Positions 24,188-35,626 are shown, counted from the stretch's first letter. The stretch: DNA of 64,000 nucleotides from Thalassia testudinum (GCA_037157565.1 JAZHRO010000024.1:17118501-17182500), one strand, 5' to 3'. Notes: a model not told the origin generated them from the letters alone. Numbers and translations: made by a program.

Positions 24188-25436
24188 ACACCCCAGACAC
24201 TGCCGCAGAAGGCGAGCTTGATTTGGCCGAGTGTCCACCCCCAATTCGTCTCCTCCTGTCCGGCCAAAAGTCCCAGCAAGCTCCGGCGAGCCCCCCTCCC
24301 CTCCCTCTTCGCTCTGCCACAAAACCAGTCGCAGAGTTAGCTTCCTGACTTCCCTCTGCGTCGCGCAGTACCCACGCACGCCGCCTCAGCCCCGTCGTCG
24401 CCGCCGTTCTCCCCCACTGGGCATCATCTTCTCCGGCGACAGCAGGTACTGCTGTCCACCTTCCGTCCCCTTTCGTCCTTACAATTAGGTTAGAACTCCT
24501 CTCCATCCTCTCCTCTCTCTTTTCCCCCTGTTATCTCATCTGATTACCCCTCGACCGACGCTGACCACCCTCATCTTCCACATCACCGACCGACCTCCGG
24601 CGAGCCGCTTCCACCATTCCAGCCCCCCACACGGCTCGCCAACCACCTCGAGAGCTCCGTCTCACCACCAGGAACTCGCTCCACCTCACAACTGCCACTC
24701 CAGACCTCCATAATCACCCCCCGAACAACCCACCATCTCCGGCCACAGGTTGACCTAGGCACGCACGCCTAGGCCGACCTGCGACCTGCAGCATCATCCA
24801 CCGCCTTCGCCGTGCCACGGCGAAGGTCTCTAGCTGATCTGATTGGGCTGAGAGGCTCGTTTTGTGCATGACAGTGTTTGAGCTCCTGCCGCCATGGACG
24901 ACCTCTGATGAAGCTCCAATGAAGCTCCAGGCATCAGGCTTCCCAGGCTGCAGATGCAGGAGACTCACGCGAGTGTTGCGAGGTGAGTGAGCCCAGCACG
25001 GAGCGCCAGCAGAGCCATCCGCTTGGGCAATTGCATACGAGAGTCTGCGGGCGCGTGTGAAATCAGGGCGGAACCTTTAGTCCCACATCGTGGGATTGCA
25101 ACACTCAGGTACGCTATAAATTGTATTTGTGCTTCATTCTCACTACCTCCGTAAGCACAGGGGTGAGGTCCCTCACTGACCCCACACCCGCCTCGTCCGC
25201 GGCTTGACCACGCGGATCTGGCGGATCCGACCCGACTTTGACATACGTACTCCTCGCGCATCATCACCTTTAGGTGCGCCTGGTCCCGGGTACGATCCGA
25301 CCCGATTATGGCTGTGGCTCTGGGAGAGCGTCCCTGAGTGAATTGCTTGAGAGAGAGAGAGACGCGTGGGTAGAGGGAGAAGGGGTAGGTTTTGCTCCTG
25401 TGCAGGCAGGCTGAACGCAGGAGAAGGACTTGGCCG

Positions 25437-25672
25437 CTACAGAAGAAGAAGAAGGAAAGGCAAGCCAAAGAAGAGAAGAGGAAGAGGCAAGGCAAAGAAG
25501 AAAAGAAAGAAGGAGCAAGACAGAGAAGAAGAAGAAAGAAAGAAGCCTTCGCAGGAGAAGAAGGAAAGCAGAAGAAGAAGAAGAAGAAGGCTTCGCAAGA
25601 CAAGAAAGAAAGCAGAGAAAGAAGCAAACGAAGAAGAAAATGAGAGACTGCAGAAGAAGAAGAAAAGGAGAA
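25437..25672 (+). repeat. Purine-rich GAA/GAAGAA tract
   Basis: Low-complexity AGAAGAAG sequence in the leader part of the inner B LTR. It gives long Lys/Arg/Glu open frames in all three plus frames, which I regard as composition artefacts. The outer B copy has a shorter version at 35070-35150. Confidence 0.85.
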
Positions 25673-27132
25673 ATACTTTTAAGACGTCTGATCTTGTGAT
25701 CAGACGTCCAATTTCATATTTTTGTCCTAATTACTTTTAATTGCATACATTAACATTTGAATTGATATTCTGAGTAAATTAGAGTGTTCAATTACATTTT
25801 GACTAGTAGTAAATTCCATTTGCTCCCTGTGATCGACCTCGGATACTCCGGTCTTCGAGTAATAAAATTCTTTATATATGTTTAAACGTTTTGTCGGTTG
25901 TACTACAACGTGATATACTTTAAACCCGCACAAAACATTGACAACACCGCCCCAGGGACCCGGGGTTAGGTCTGGCCACTTTGTATCGACTTTTGGCCCT
26001 CGTGTACACAGTACCGAGGAGAGCTACTAGTGTAGGGAGAGCACTAGCTACCCCACAGGTCCTGGGGTTCTGCTAGCCCTCCTACACCGACTTGTTAGGC
26101 CCACTGGGCAAACCATGGTAGTCAGGTGAGGGTGCGCGGACTGTGGAGGGGCGAGACCCCTGTTTGGTTACTGTGGAGGGGCTGGACCCCTGTTACTGAG
26201 AGGGCTCTGCCCTATATTGGTTCCGTGCTGTGCTTTGGGCACACCCGTTAACGGAAATGACTGACCGCGTGCCAGTGCGGGGTAATTACCCGTGCGTTTA
26301 TCGCGTGTGCCGTAGTCACCGTTATGTCTGTCAGCGACTTTGGGGTAGTTGACTGAGGGTAGGAGCACCACGGGGGACTCTCCCAGCCAGGAGAGCATCA
26401 CGTGTTACTTCTACTTTTCAGAAAAGACTGCAATCAAGATCGTTCCCATGAGGAACATTCGAGATCAAGAGAAAGATCAGAGAAATAAATCAATAGTGAA
26501 TAAATGGAAAAATATAAATAAAGTAAAAAAATATAACAGCTACTGTACACTCTACTGCTTCTTTTAGCTTTTAGTTGCCACTCTACTCATCGTTTCGCTG
26601 ACGTGTCACCCTTGTTACCTTTTCAGGACCAGGTGTTGAGCAGCCAGAGTTAGCGGCTACAGAGGGTGCTGGGCCTAGTAGAGCACAGTAGTGTTACCTG
26701 TAGTACCATCTGTACTTTTCTTTCTACTGTAGTGAGTAGTTTTCTATTACTCCCTGTACTCTCTTTATTGTAAGCTTCATGTTATGTACATGTTTATTTC
26801 TCTTCTGTTGTGGTGGTATATACTGTAGTATTTCCTTTCTTTACTGCTGTATTTTGTTACTGCTAGTTATATACATGATGAATGTGGTTTATTTTACTGC
26901 TCTTTTGGTTACTTTCTCGTTGGACGACTGGGTCTTGGGATTAGTCGAGTCGGTCCGATTCTCGTATCTCGTAGGGATTCGGGAATCGGGTCGTTACACC
27001 AGATGTCTGAAAATCAAAATTTTTCGTGTACGAGCTCGCATCTGCGCGTGTGCTGGCGCAGACAGTACACGTCCCTCGTTTCTCCTTCTTCTCTCTCCTT
27101 CTGCCCGACGAAAATCCTAACCCCACACCTTC

Positions 27133-27138
27133 TATAAA
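27133..27138 (+). promoter_or_regulatory. TATA box of family A LTR (g)
   Basis: TATAAA in the context CTTCTATAAATCCCCCTCC, followed by a CT-rich leader. The corresponding place in LTR (f), 21805-21812, has a weaker CTACATATAC. Confidence 0.55.
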
Positions 27139-27733
27139 TCCCCCTCCTCTCCCTCACACCACCCCCCACATCCAGCCGCCTTCCTCTACCCTCCAGCGAG
27201 AGTGGCGGAGAGACGGAGCGGCGTGAGAGGAGAGGAGTAGCAGCGTGAGGAGAGGAGAGAAGGCTTGCAAGCTCGCATGGGAGCTCACCAGTGCGCTCAC
27301 AGCCGGTAGGCACGTGCGCAAGGCAGAGGAGTGCGTCGGGGAGGTCTTCCCCGACACTGCTGTAGCCGGAGCAGCAAGCGAGCGAGCACGGTGCGGCCAC
27401 GCGTGGCGCGAGAAGGCGGAAGAGGGTTCTAGTTCTGGGATTTTCCTAGAATCTGACGTCTGGGGTGACCGCCAGACGATGGTGCAGATGTCTAGAGGTG
27501 GTGCTAGACATCTGAGCAGGAGGCTTCGTGAAGGTACGTCTCCTTTGCGGATATGGCCATGCAGGCCGCTCCGTCGAGACACTGTTCTTTACCTTTTTGA
27601 GAAGATCTTGGTTGATTCGCGCAGGTGTTGATTCGGGAAGGCGCGGGACACGCCCTCCCACGCACTTCAGACGTCTGGGAGAGGGACCAGACGACGGGAA
27701 GCACTTCCAGACGTCCAGAGAGGTTGTCGGACG

Positions 27734-28509
27734 TGTAATGACCCGATTCCCGAGTCCCTACGAGACACGAGAACCGGACCGACTCGACTAATCCCAAGAC
27801 CTAATCGTCCAACGAGGAAGTAACCAAAAGAGCAGTAAAATAAACCACATTCAGCATGAATTTAACTAGCAGTAACAAAATACAGCAGTAAGAAAAGGAA
27901 CTACTACAGTATGTACCACCACAACAGTAGAACAACAATTATAACATAACATGAAACTACAAGTAAAGAAAAGTACAGAGAGTAACAAGAACTACTCACT
28001 ACAGTGGAACAAAAGGGGTACAAAAGGAACTGCGGTAACTCTACTGGATCCTACTCGGCCCAGCGTCCTCTGCAGCCACTAACCCTGGCTGCTCAACACC
28101 TGGTCCTGAAAAGTAACAAGTGTAACACGTCAGCAAAACGCTGAGTAGAATGGCAACTAAAACTAAAGAAGCAGTAGAGTGTACAGTAGCTGTTATATTT
28201 TGTTACTTTCTTTATTTACGTCTTTCTATTATTTCATGATTTCCTATTTCTCAGATCCTTCATTTGATCTCGAATGTTTCTCGTGGGAACGATCTTGATT
28301 GCAGTCTTTTCCGAAAAGTAGAAGTAACACGTGGTGCTCTCCTGGCCGGGAGAGTCCCCCGTGGTGATCCTACTCTCAGTCAACCACCCCAAGGTCGCTG
28401 ACAGACGTAATGGTGACTATGGCACGCGCGATAAACACACGGGTAGCTACCCCGCACTGGCACGCGGTCAGTCATTTCCGTTAACGGGTGCGCCCAAAGC
28501 ACAGCACGT
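27734..28509 (-). mobile_element. Partial family A 3' LTR (terminal 776 bp)
   Basis: Opens TGTAATGACCCGATTCCCG in plus coordinates and matches the 30098-30875 part of the intact LTR closely, including GGTCCTGAAAAGTAACA and CCCCGCACTGGCACGCGGTC. It breaks off at GCCCAAAGCACAGCACG, where protease sequence begins. Confidence 0.85.
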
Positions 28510-29915
28510 AGCGTCGGAATCGAAAATTGTGTAAACGAGTCTGCCGGAAACTGAAACCATACCTGCCACCACCGATCCCGAAGCTCTGGCATCCCTGTGT
28601 GTCAGGGCGTTGATACGCCCCTTAGCTCTAGGTGCGGACGAAGCAGCCACACTCTGCGTCGGACGGGTATGTGCTGGCCGGTACCCTCCTCACGACTGCT
28701 GTCCTCCTCCTCGCGCCTGGGAACCGCGGCCTCCTGCGTGCCCTCCAGTGCTCTGCGTGGGAAGTAACTGTTGACCTCCTGCCCTAGACGGGCAGTCCCT
28801 TCTGATGTGGCTCGGCTAGCCACACTGGTAACAGAGGGGAACCCGACTCCCTCCCTCAGTGGGTCCCTACTGTCAGCTGGGCAGGGGTCCGATGCTAGAG
28901 ACTAGCCCTGTCGAGGGCCCCTAAAGGCCACTGATGGCCCTACAAAACGTGACGGCTCTCCGGCGGACTCCACATGTCTCCTCTCTCGCCGGCCCTATGA
29001 AAAGTCTGGCTGAAAGGGCCTCTTCCGCCCGCCGTCAGTGTCTCGCGCGGACGAGTTGGTCTCCTCGTAAATCATGGCTGCCGCCACCACCCTCGAAAAC
29101 GTAGGCAGCTTCAGGGGTTTGACATACCCCCAAATCGCAGGCCGGAGCCCCTCGGTGAACCTCCAAAGGCGCTCCTCCTCAGTGGCTACCGCTGTCGCTG
29201 CAAAGCGGGACAGCTCCAGGAAACGCGTGCGATACGCGCTCACGGTCATCGTCCCTTGGTGGAGAGTGTGGAACTCCCGCCTCCTCTGGTCCTGCCACGT
29301 CTGGGGAAATTACTGCTCGCAGAAGAGGGTGACGAACCGATCCCAGGTCGGCTCGTCCCTCTCCTGTCCCCTGACTGCCCTCCACCACCTGTGTGCCGCA
29401 CTCTCCAGCTGGTACGTGGCAAAGGCCACGCGGCACTCCACCGGGGGGCGAAGGGTGTTGAAAATCTTCTCCAGCTGCTCGAGCCAGTCCTCTGCCTCGG
29501 TCGGGTCCTCATCCCCCTTGAAGGAGGGGGGCTTCAACTTCCGGAACTGCCCGAAGAGCTCGGAGTGGCGCTGCAGTGGAGATGCTGGTGCACCTCCAGG
29601 CAAAGGTGCCTCGTGCACAGAAGTGTCGGAGGAAGGTGGGGGCGGCGGCGACCCATCCCCTCCCCCGTGTCCAGCGTCGCGTCCGTCGTGTGGTCCCACA
29701 GAGGACTCCCCCTCCGCAGCCGCAGGGTGAGGCGCTCGGGGCGATGGGTGGATCTCCTCTCGCACAATGTCCTATATCAGCTGGGCGAGGCCCTGGGCCT
29801 GGATGCCCGGGAGTAGTGGCTGGTCCACTGAGGCGTCAGCAACGGCACGCCCACCTCGCCGACCTCGTCCTCGGCTGCGCCCGCGGCCCGTCTCGCCAGT
29901 CCCGCGACGAGGCAT
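28510..29915 (-). pseudogene. Ty3/gypsy gag-protease fragment, broken
   Basis: Starts at the ATG at 29915-29913 (MPRRGTGETGRGRSRGRG, a basic N-terminus). The gag domain follows (QFRKLKPPSFKGDEDPTEAE, then QLESAAHRWWRAVRG) and the ERLWRFTEGLRPAI block. A zinc knuckle follows, broken by a stop inside it, then the protease start RINALTHRDARA...GRLVYTIFDS, which ends at the deletion junction. In-frame stops interrupt it near 29772, at 29310-29312 and near 28995. It is the best-preserved gag in the window but cannot make a full Gag. Its closest match here is the element at 1-1769. Confidence 0.9.
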
Positions 29916-30080
29916 CTCCTGCAAGGAGACGCAAAACAAAATAAAACACGTCAATATGGAACGATACCTAACAAAAACGTCTAAAAGCTCATGTCAAAAG
30001 ATATGTTGTGGTGGCTACTCTAGTTATAGACATGTGAATTGGTTATTTTCCAATCAGTTGATTCACTTCTCGGGACGACC

Positions 30081-30094
30081 TTGCTCTGATACCA
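30081..30094 (-). other. Primer-binding site, initiator Met tRNA
   Basis: Minus strand TGGTATCAGAGCAA, three bases inside the 5' LTR edge at 30098. It fits the 3' end of plant initiator-Met tRNA exactly over the first 12 bases. Confidence 0.88.
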
Positions 30095-30097
30095 TCT

Positions 30098-32794
30098 TGT
30101 AACGACCCGATTCCTGAGTCCTTACGAGACACGAGAACCGGACCGACTCGACTAATCTCAAGAACTAGTCGTCCGACGAGGAAGTAACCAAAAGAGCAGT
30201 AAAATAAACCACATTCAGCATGAATATAACTAACAGTAACAAAATACAGCAGTAAGAAAAGGAACCACTACAGTATATACCACCACAACAGTAGAACAAC
30301 ATTTATAACATAACATGAACTACAAGTAAAGAAAAGTACATAGAGTAACAAGAACTACTCACTACAGTGGAACAAATAGGGCACAAAAGAACAGTGGTAA
30401 CTCTACTGGACCCTACTCGGCCCAGCGTCCTCTGCAGCCGCTGACCCTGGCTGCTCAACACCTGGTCCTGAAAAGTAACGAGTGTAACACGTCAGCGAAA
30501 CGTTGAGTAGAGTGGCAACTAAAACTAAAGAAACAGTAAAGTGTACAGTAGCTGTTATATTTTGTTACTTTCTTTATTTACGTCTTTCTATCATCTCACG
30601 ATTTATTTATTTCTCAGATCCTTCACTTGATCTCGGATGATCCTCGTGGGAACGATCTTGATTGCAGTCTTTTCCGAAAAGTAGAAGTAACACGTGGTGC
30701 TCTCCTGGCCAGGAAAGTCCCCCGTGGTGATCCTACTCTCAGTCAACCACCCCAAGGTCACTGACAGACGTAACGGTGACTACGGCACGCGCGGTAAATG
30801 CACGGGTAGCTACCCCGCACTGGCACGCGGTCAGTCGTTTCCGTTAACGGGTGCGCCTCAAAGCATAGCACGGAACCAGTATAGGGCAGATCCCTCTCAG
30901 TAACAGGGGTCCAACCCCTCCACAGTAACCAAACAGGGGTCTTACCCCGCCACAGTCCGCGCACCCTCGCCTAACTACCCTGGTTCGCCCAGTGGGCCTA
31001 ACAAGTCGGTGTAGGTGAGCTAGCAGCACCTCGGGGCTCGTGGGGTAGCTAGTACTCGCTCTACACTAGTAGCTCTCCTCGGTAATGTGTACACGAGGGC
31101 CAAAAGTCAGTACAAAGTAGCCAGACCTAACCCCGGGTCCCTGGGGCGGCTGGCTCCGCTCTGCACTAAACAGGTAGCAGGTGCTTCCCCTGGCACTACG
31201 TACCCAAGAGACAACACACCTCCACATCTTTCCTTCTCAGTTCCATTTCATTCTCTTTCCAGGAGTTTTACTCCTAATTCCCCATAGGGTTCCAGCTCTT
31301 TTAACTCAGCACATTCAGGTTTCACCCCTTTCAGTTTCATGTTCATACAACCAATATTCTCAATCATGTTCATTTATTCATAACAGGCAGCTGTTAAATC
31401 AATTTACAGGAAGGTATTATTTCCTTTCCACAGTTTCCAAGACTGCAATATGTATATATTCCATTAGTTTTCCCGTCCTAGGATTCATGCCATACCCTAG
31501 GATCTACCATACAATCTAGTTTTCCAGCCCTAGGATTCATGCATTACCCTAGGATCTATCATTTAATCTAGTTTCTCATTCCTATGATTCATGCAATGCC
31601 CTAGGTTCTATTAATGGTTCCATAATTTAACAAATTATGCTAATAAATTTAAAAGCCACTCTACCAGCTACAACGGGAGTACTGGGGGCGTGGTCGGAAA
31701 TCCCGCGCGCCTCCGCAACCCCCGAGACTGCAATGGAACGGGGTCCTAACACAAGGATCCAACACAAGAAGTTTCTCAGAATAGTATATAATTACTGGAA
31801 ACGGGTAGAGGATCTTATTCCGAAAAGAACGCAACTCGAAACGCGGAAAACGGACTCCGAACGGGCCCTAAACGGGTCGAAAACGACGAAACAGTCTAAA
31901 ATTAGACGTCTGGAACCTCTTCCAGACGTCTTGAAAGGTGGTTCAGAGGATACCTTCGCTCTGTGTAATCCCTCAGACGTCCAGAAGCCTGCGGGGGCAT
32001 CTGGCTTAGTTCCCAGACGTCCGATGGTCAACCCGAACGTCTGGAACTCCTCTCCATCGTCTGGCACTGCGGCCAGACGTCCGATTCGCGTTGGATGGCG
32101 AGTCTCAGAACCTGCACGTATCCACTCCTCGCTCTCAGTACGACGGGTCGTAGAAAAGGAAGAAGGACGAAAATAACTTACTTGCCAGACGTCTAGACAG
32201 TCCTCCAGACGTCTTCACCGTCGTCTGGTTGGAAGCCCAGACGTCTGATTCTGGACAAACTTCCAGAATCAGAGCTCGACTCGCTCTCCGCCCGCGACTC
32301 ACGGCCGCGCCGCGCCTCGTCCGCCTACTGCTCGAGCTGCAGCAGCCCTCCCGCGTCACTCCACGCCCGCGGCTCCCCCGCCGGCCGGCTCTAGCTGCCC
32401 CGGCAAGCTCGAGCCCTCACGGTCGGGCGTCTCCTCCCTCGTGCAACACCTCCTCCCGCAACTCGCCGTGGCTGCTGCTGCCGCCGCTCTCTCGCTCTCG
32501 CACCGGCTGGAAGAAGGAGAAGAAGGGAGCGGAGAAGATGAGAGTGAGGGAGAGGGCGAGGGCCTTATAAGGCCGCGCAGGGAGAGAGAGAGAGAGCGCA
32601 GCACTGCGCCTGCAGGAGGAGAGAGGGAAAAAGAGTGGCGTTCGCAGGTCTGCGCGCGTAGGCGCGTAGACGCAATCTTGCGTGCCGCAGAAATTAAATC
32701 CCAGACATCTGGAAGGGGTTCCAGACGTCTGATCAGACATCTGGGCCACCTCCCAGACGTCTTAAAAAGACGTCTTGAAACCGCGTTCGTAACA
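30098..32794 (-). mobile_element. Complete family A 5' LTR, 2697 bp
   Basis: Plus coordinates open TGTAACGACCCGATTCC and close GCGTTCGTAACA. It abuts the primer site on the left. On the right it touches the plus-oriented last part of LTR (g), so two A LTRs lie in inverted orientation directly next to each other. AGACGTCT palindromes cluster at 31904-32245 and 32700-32780. Confidence 0.9.
32563..32572 (-). promoter_or_regulatory. TATA box of the family A 5' LTR
   Basis: CCTTATAAGG, itself palindromic, followed on the minus strand by a CT-rich leader (CCCTCTCCCTCACTCTC). The intron solo LTR has CCTTATAAAA at the same place. Confidence 0.55.
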
Positions 32795-35626
32795 CTGGAT
32801 GCCTGAGGAGTAGCGTAGGATTGAGGTATGGCTCTGGACTCTTTTAAGACATCTAGAAGGTGTTCCAGATGTCTAATTTGAGTCAGAATCACTATTTTTG
32901 ACCCGTTTAGGGTCCGTTTGAGGTCCGATTTTTGCAATTGAGATATCGATACTTTCCATATGAATTCCTCTACTTGTTAGAATGCTTTCTATACTATTCT
33001 AAGCATCCTCTTATGTTTGATCCTTGTGATAGGACCTCATTCCGTTGCGGGTTCGGGGCTTGCTGAGGCACGTGAGCCTGCCGTTCAAGCCCCCATTACT
33101 CCTAGGTCTACTGGTAGAGTGGCTTCCCCTTAATTTAATTGAAACTAAAATGCATGTGTGAAACGAATGATTAGAACCTAGGGTATGGCATGAATCTTAG
33201 GACTAGAAATACTAGAATGTCTGTATTGAATGAATGAATTGCATCTTGAATGAATAGATAGAATAAGAACAATTGCCTGTAAATGAATAACAGTTGCCTA
33301 CGAAATATGTAATATTTGTGTTAGTAATTGCTGAATGTAACTTTCCTGTCGTACTGTGAAATGACATGATATGAGCTACATGTATATATATTGGAAATGG
33401 AAAGGTGAATGTTGGAAACACGAGCTACCTGTGAATAACCTGAATATGGGAATGTGAACAATAGAATTACAATTTGCATGTGTATAACCTGAGAATGGAA
33501 ATAGAAATGATGAAACCTGGTATGAAATGGCCTGAGGAATATGAGCATGAACCCTACGGGGAATTAGGAGATGAACTCCTGAAATTAAATGGAATGGATC
33601 TGGGAATGTGCTGGGAAGTGTGCTGGTCCTTGAGTATGTGATACCAAGGGGAGCGCATGTTACCTCTTAGTGTAGAGGGGAGTTAGTCGCCCTTGGGTTG
33701 GGATCCGGGGTTAGGATTGGCTACTTTGCACCGACTCTGTGGCCCTCGTGTACATTGTACTGAGGAGAGCTACTAGTTTAGGGAGAGAGCTAGCCACCCC
33801 ACGGGGCCTGGGGTTCAACTAGCCGCCTTGCACCGACTTGTTAGGCCCACTGGGCAAACCAAGGTAGTCAGGCGAGGGTGCGTGGACTGTGGAGGGGCGA
33901 GACCCCTGTTTGGTTCTCACGTGCTAGACCCCTGTTACTAAGAGGGTTATGCCCTATACTGATTCCGTGCTGTGCTTTGGGCGCACCCGCTAACGGAAAC
34001 GACTGACCGTGTGCTAGTGCAGGGTAGCTACCCATGCGCTTATCGCGCGTGCCGTAGTCACCATTACATCTGTCCGTGACCTTGGGGTGGTTGACTGGGT
34101 GTAAGACCACCACGGGGGACTCTCCCGGCCAGGAGAGCACCACGTGCGACTTCTACTCTTCGAAAAAGACTGCAATCAAGATTGTTCCCACGAGGAACAT
34201 TCGAGATCAAGAAAGAGACCTGATAATTAAACCATGTGATGAAAGAAAGAATAATTAGTTAAAGAAACAAAGAAATTGGAAAACAATAGCTACCTATCCA
34301 CCTTTACTGCTTTAGTAGTTGGTTGCCACTCTACTCAACGTACGCTAACGTTTTGTACTCATAACCCTTTTCAGGTCTAGGTGTTGAGCAGCCAGATCCT
34401 ACGGCTGCAGAGGGTACTAGGCCCAGTAGAGCCCAGTAGTTGTAGTTCTTTGTACTCATTTTTAGTAGTGAGTAGCCTCTTGTACATTTATATTCTGTAC
34501 TCTTTTGTTCTTCACTTTATATTCCTGTACCCGTTTACTTTTATACTGTTGTGGTGGTGTGTACTGTAGTAGTTTACTTCTTTACTGCTGTACTTTTGTT
34601 ACTGTTAGTTGCTATCATAGTGAATATGGTTTATTTTACTGCTTTTTTGTTACTTTCTCGTTGGACGACTAGGTCTTGAGATCAGTCGAGTCGGTCCAGT
34701 CTCGTGTCCTGTAGAGATTTGGGAACCAGGTCGTAACAGTGCCACATCGGTGGTTGAAAAGGTCGTGCAGACGTATAATACGAATTCGTTCCTTAGCCTC
34801 TCTGCCCAAGAACACGAGGGGTCAGGTCCTTCCATGCACACCCGCTCACCCGTTTACCCACCTATCCACTCCTCGCCTACGACAATGCCCAGAGACCTGG
34901 CCGCTGTACACGCCCGGATACCCGACCGATTACCCGACTAAGCCCATGTCTTTGAGAGAGGAGAGAGGAGGAATTTCTAAGAGAGAGAGAGGGGTGGGTT
35001 TTGCTGCGCTACCCTTGTGCCCCTATTCGACACTTAACCTTTAAAGGAAGTTGGTTCCCTTGTGCTGTGAAGAAGGAAAGCTTCTGAAGAAGAAATAGAA
35101 GGCATTGAGAGGAAGGCTTGAAGAGAAAGAGAGGTGTGAAAGAAGAAAGGCCCTTAGAGAGCCTTAGCCTTATGCTTCGCCTTGTGCTTGTGCTCACTTA
35201 AGTCATCTGATGCTATATTCCTGTCGTCTGATCTGAGTTGATTCTGAGCATTATTGAATTATTTAAGTATTATAGTTAACATTGATGAAATTGAGTATGA
35301 AATATATGCTTAATTTAAATAAATAATTGGTGATTTAAATCGTCATTATTTTATCTTTTCATTCTTTTTATCTCATCATCTTTTGAATTACAATATGACA
35401 AATTATATTCATTGAATATCTATTTTGTGATCAATTGATTGTGCTTATTGATTCTAAATGAAGATTAGTGTGAGAGTTTCATATTTGCTCCCTGCGAACG
35501 ACCTCGGACTCCTTTTAGATTCTGAGTTTATAAATTTAAATGTTTGTTGTAAAATTTTGTCAATTATACTACAACGCATATATTTCTTAACACTCGACAA
35601 AACCTTAATAGCATCAGGTCATCACA

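Larger units (their letters stand above)
23243..25946 (+). mobile_element. Family B solo LTR (inner), 2704 bp
   Basis: Starts TGATGAGAGCCTCATCATG and ends AAAACATTGACAACA, with a perfect TSD CCGCC at 23238-23242 and 25947-25951. Deleting it rejoins the host A LTR as GCTAGCCGCCCCAGGG, the same word order seen in the A copy near 31140 on the other strand. It has no internal coding region, so it is a solo LTR. It carries a TATA candidate at 24179 and a GAAGAAG-rich leader at 25437-25670. Confidence 0.92.
21595..26998 (+). mobile_element. Family A solo LTR (f), split by a B solo LTR
   Basis: Starts TGTTAAGACCCGAGG and ends GGGAATCGGGTCGTTACA, with a perfect TSD CCAGA at 21590-21594 and 26999-27003. 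Removing the B insertion leaves about 2695 bp, as expected for A. The 21597-22560 part carries about twenty AGACGTCT-type palindromes. Confidence 0.9.
27734..32794 (-). mobile_element. Internally deleted family A element
   Basis: Minus-strand element with a complete 5' LTR (30098-32794), a primer site, gag and the start of protease, then a direct fusion at about 28509/28510 to the 3' part of another A LTR (27734-28509, 776 bp). All of pol after the protease active site and the U3 part of the 3' LTR are gone. It sits in LTR (g). The flanks GGACG (left) and CTGGA (right) do not match, while the host LTR reads on across it with almost no base gained or lost. So a TSD is lacking or was erased. 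Confidence 0.82.
21478..34738 (+). mobile_element. Family A solo LTR (g), split twice
   Basis: Starts TGTTAAGACCCATG and ends CCAGGTCGTAACA, with a perfect TSD GTGCC at 21473-21477 and 34739-34743. It is interrupted by the A solo LTR 21595-26998 and by the deleted A element 27734-32794. The three pieces, 21478-21594, 27004-27733 and 32795-34738, join to about 2.79 kb in the normal A order: palindrome-rich U3, TATA, GC-rich leader, then a region ending with TTGAGCAGCC and GGTCGTAACA. Confidence 0.88.
19636..35613 (+). mobile_element. Family B solo LTR (outer), split by nested insertions
   Basis: Starts TGATGATAACATCATCATG and ends CAAAACCTTAATAGCA, with a perfect TSD TCAGG at 19631-19635 and 35614-35618. 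It is interrupted by the family A solo LTR 21478-34738. The two halves, 19636-21477 and 34744-35613, sum to about 2712 bp, matching the 2704 bp of the uninterrupted copy at 23243-25946. The halves match that copy in order: TCATCATGAG-TTATAACT start, ACATCG stem, GGGTTTTGCT, a GAAGAAG-rich leader, and the CTCCCTG-CGA-CGACCTCGG block near the end. Confidence 0.88.
16828..35626 (+). mobile_element. Element C, about 1.12 kb, host of the nested block
   Basis: Opens TGTGATGACCCGAGTCCCTCC and closes GGACTCAGGTCATCACA. The flanks are GTAAT (16823-16827) and GTAAC (35627-35631), a 5-bp TSD with one mismatch. Without the D copy (17361-19051) and the B LTR (19636-35613) it is about 1120 bp: 16828-17360, 19057-19635 and 35619-35626. 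About 133 bp at each end are inverted copies of one another. A part near 19265 (GTGTTGCTGAGCAG) resembles the 3' region of family A LTRs, so C may be a solo LTR of a related gypsy family in plus orientation with an inverted duplication of its end. Confidence 0.65.

Noticed and set aside
25366..25740. Three overlapping Lys/Arg/Glu-rich frames
   Set aside because: All come from a GAAGAAG low-complexity tract; every frame of such DNA stays open.
29074..29816. Plus-strand frames of 186-218 codons
   Set aside because: Antisense to the gag of the deleted A element.
30081..30094. tRNA-like sequence
   Set aside because: Only the 3' tRNA-complementary primer site is present; no tRNA gene.
32356..32937. 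Minus-strand frame of 193 codons, Arg/Ser-rich
   Set aside because: It spans the U3/leader of the A LTR and the start of LTR (g), with no domain, and overlaps two differently oriented elements.
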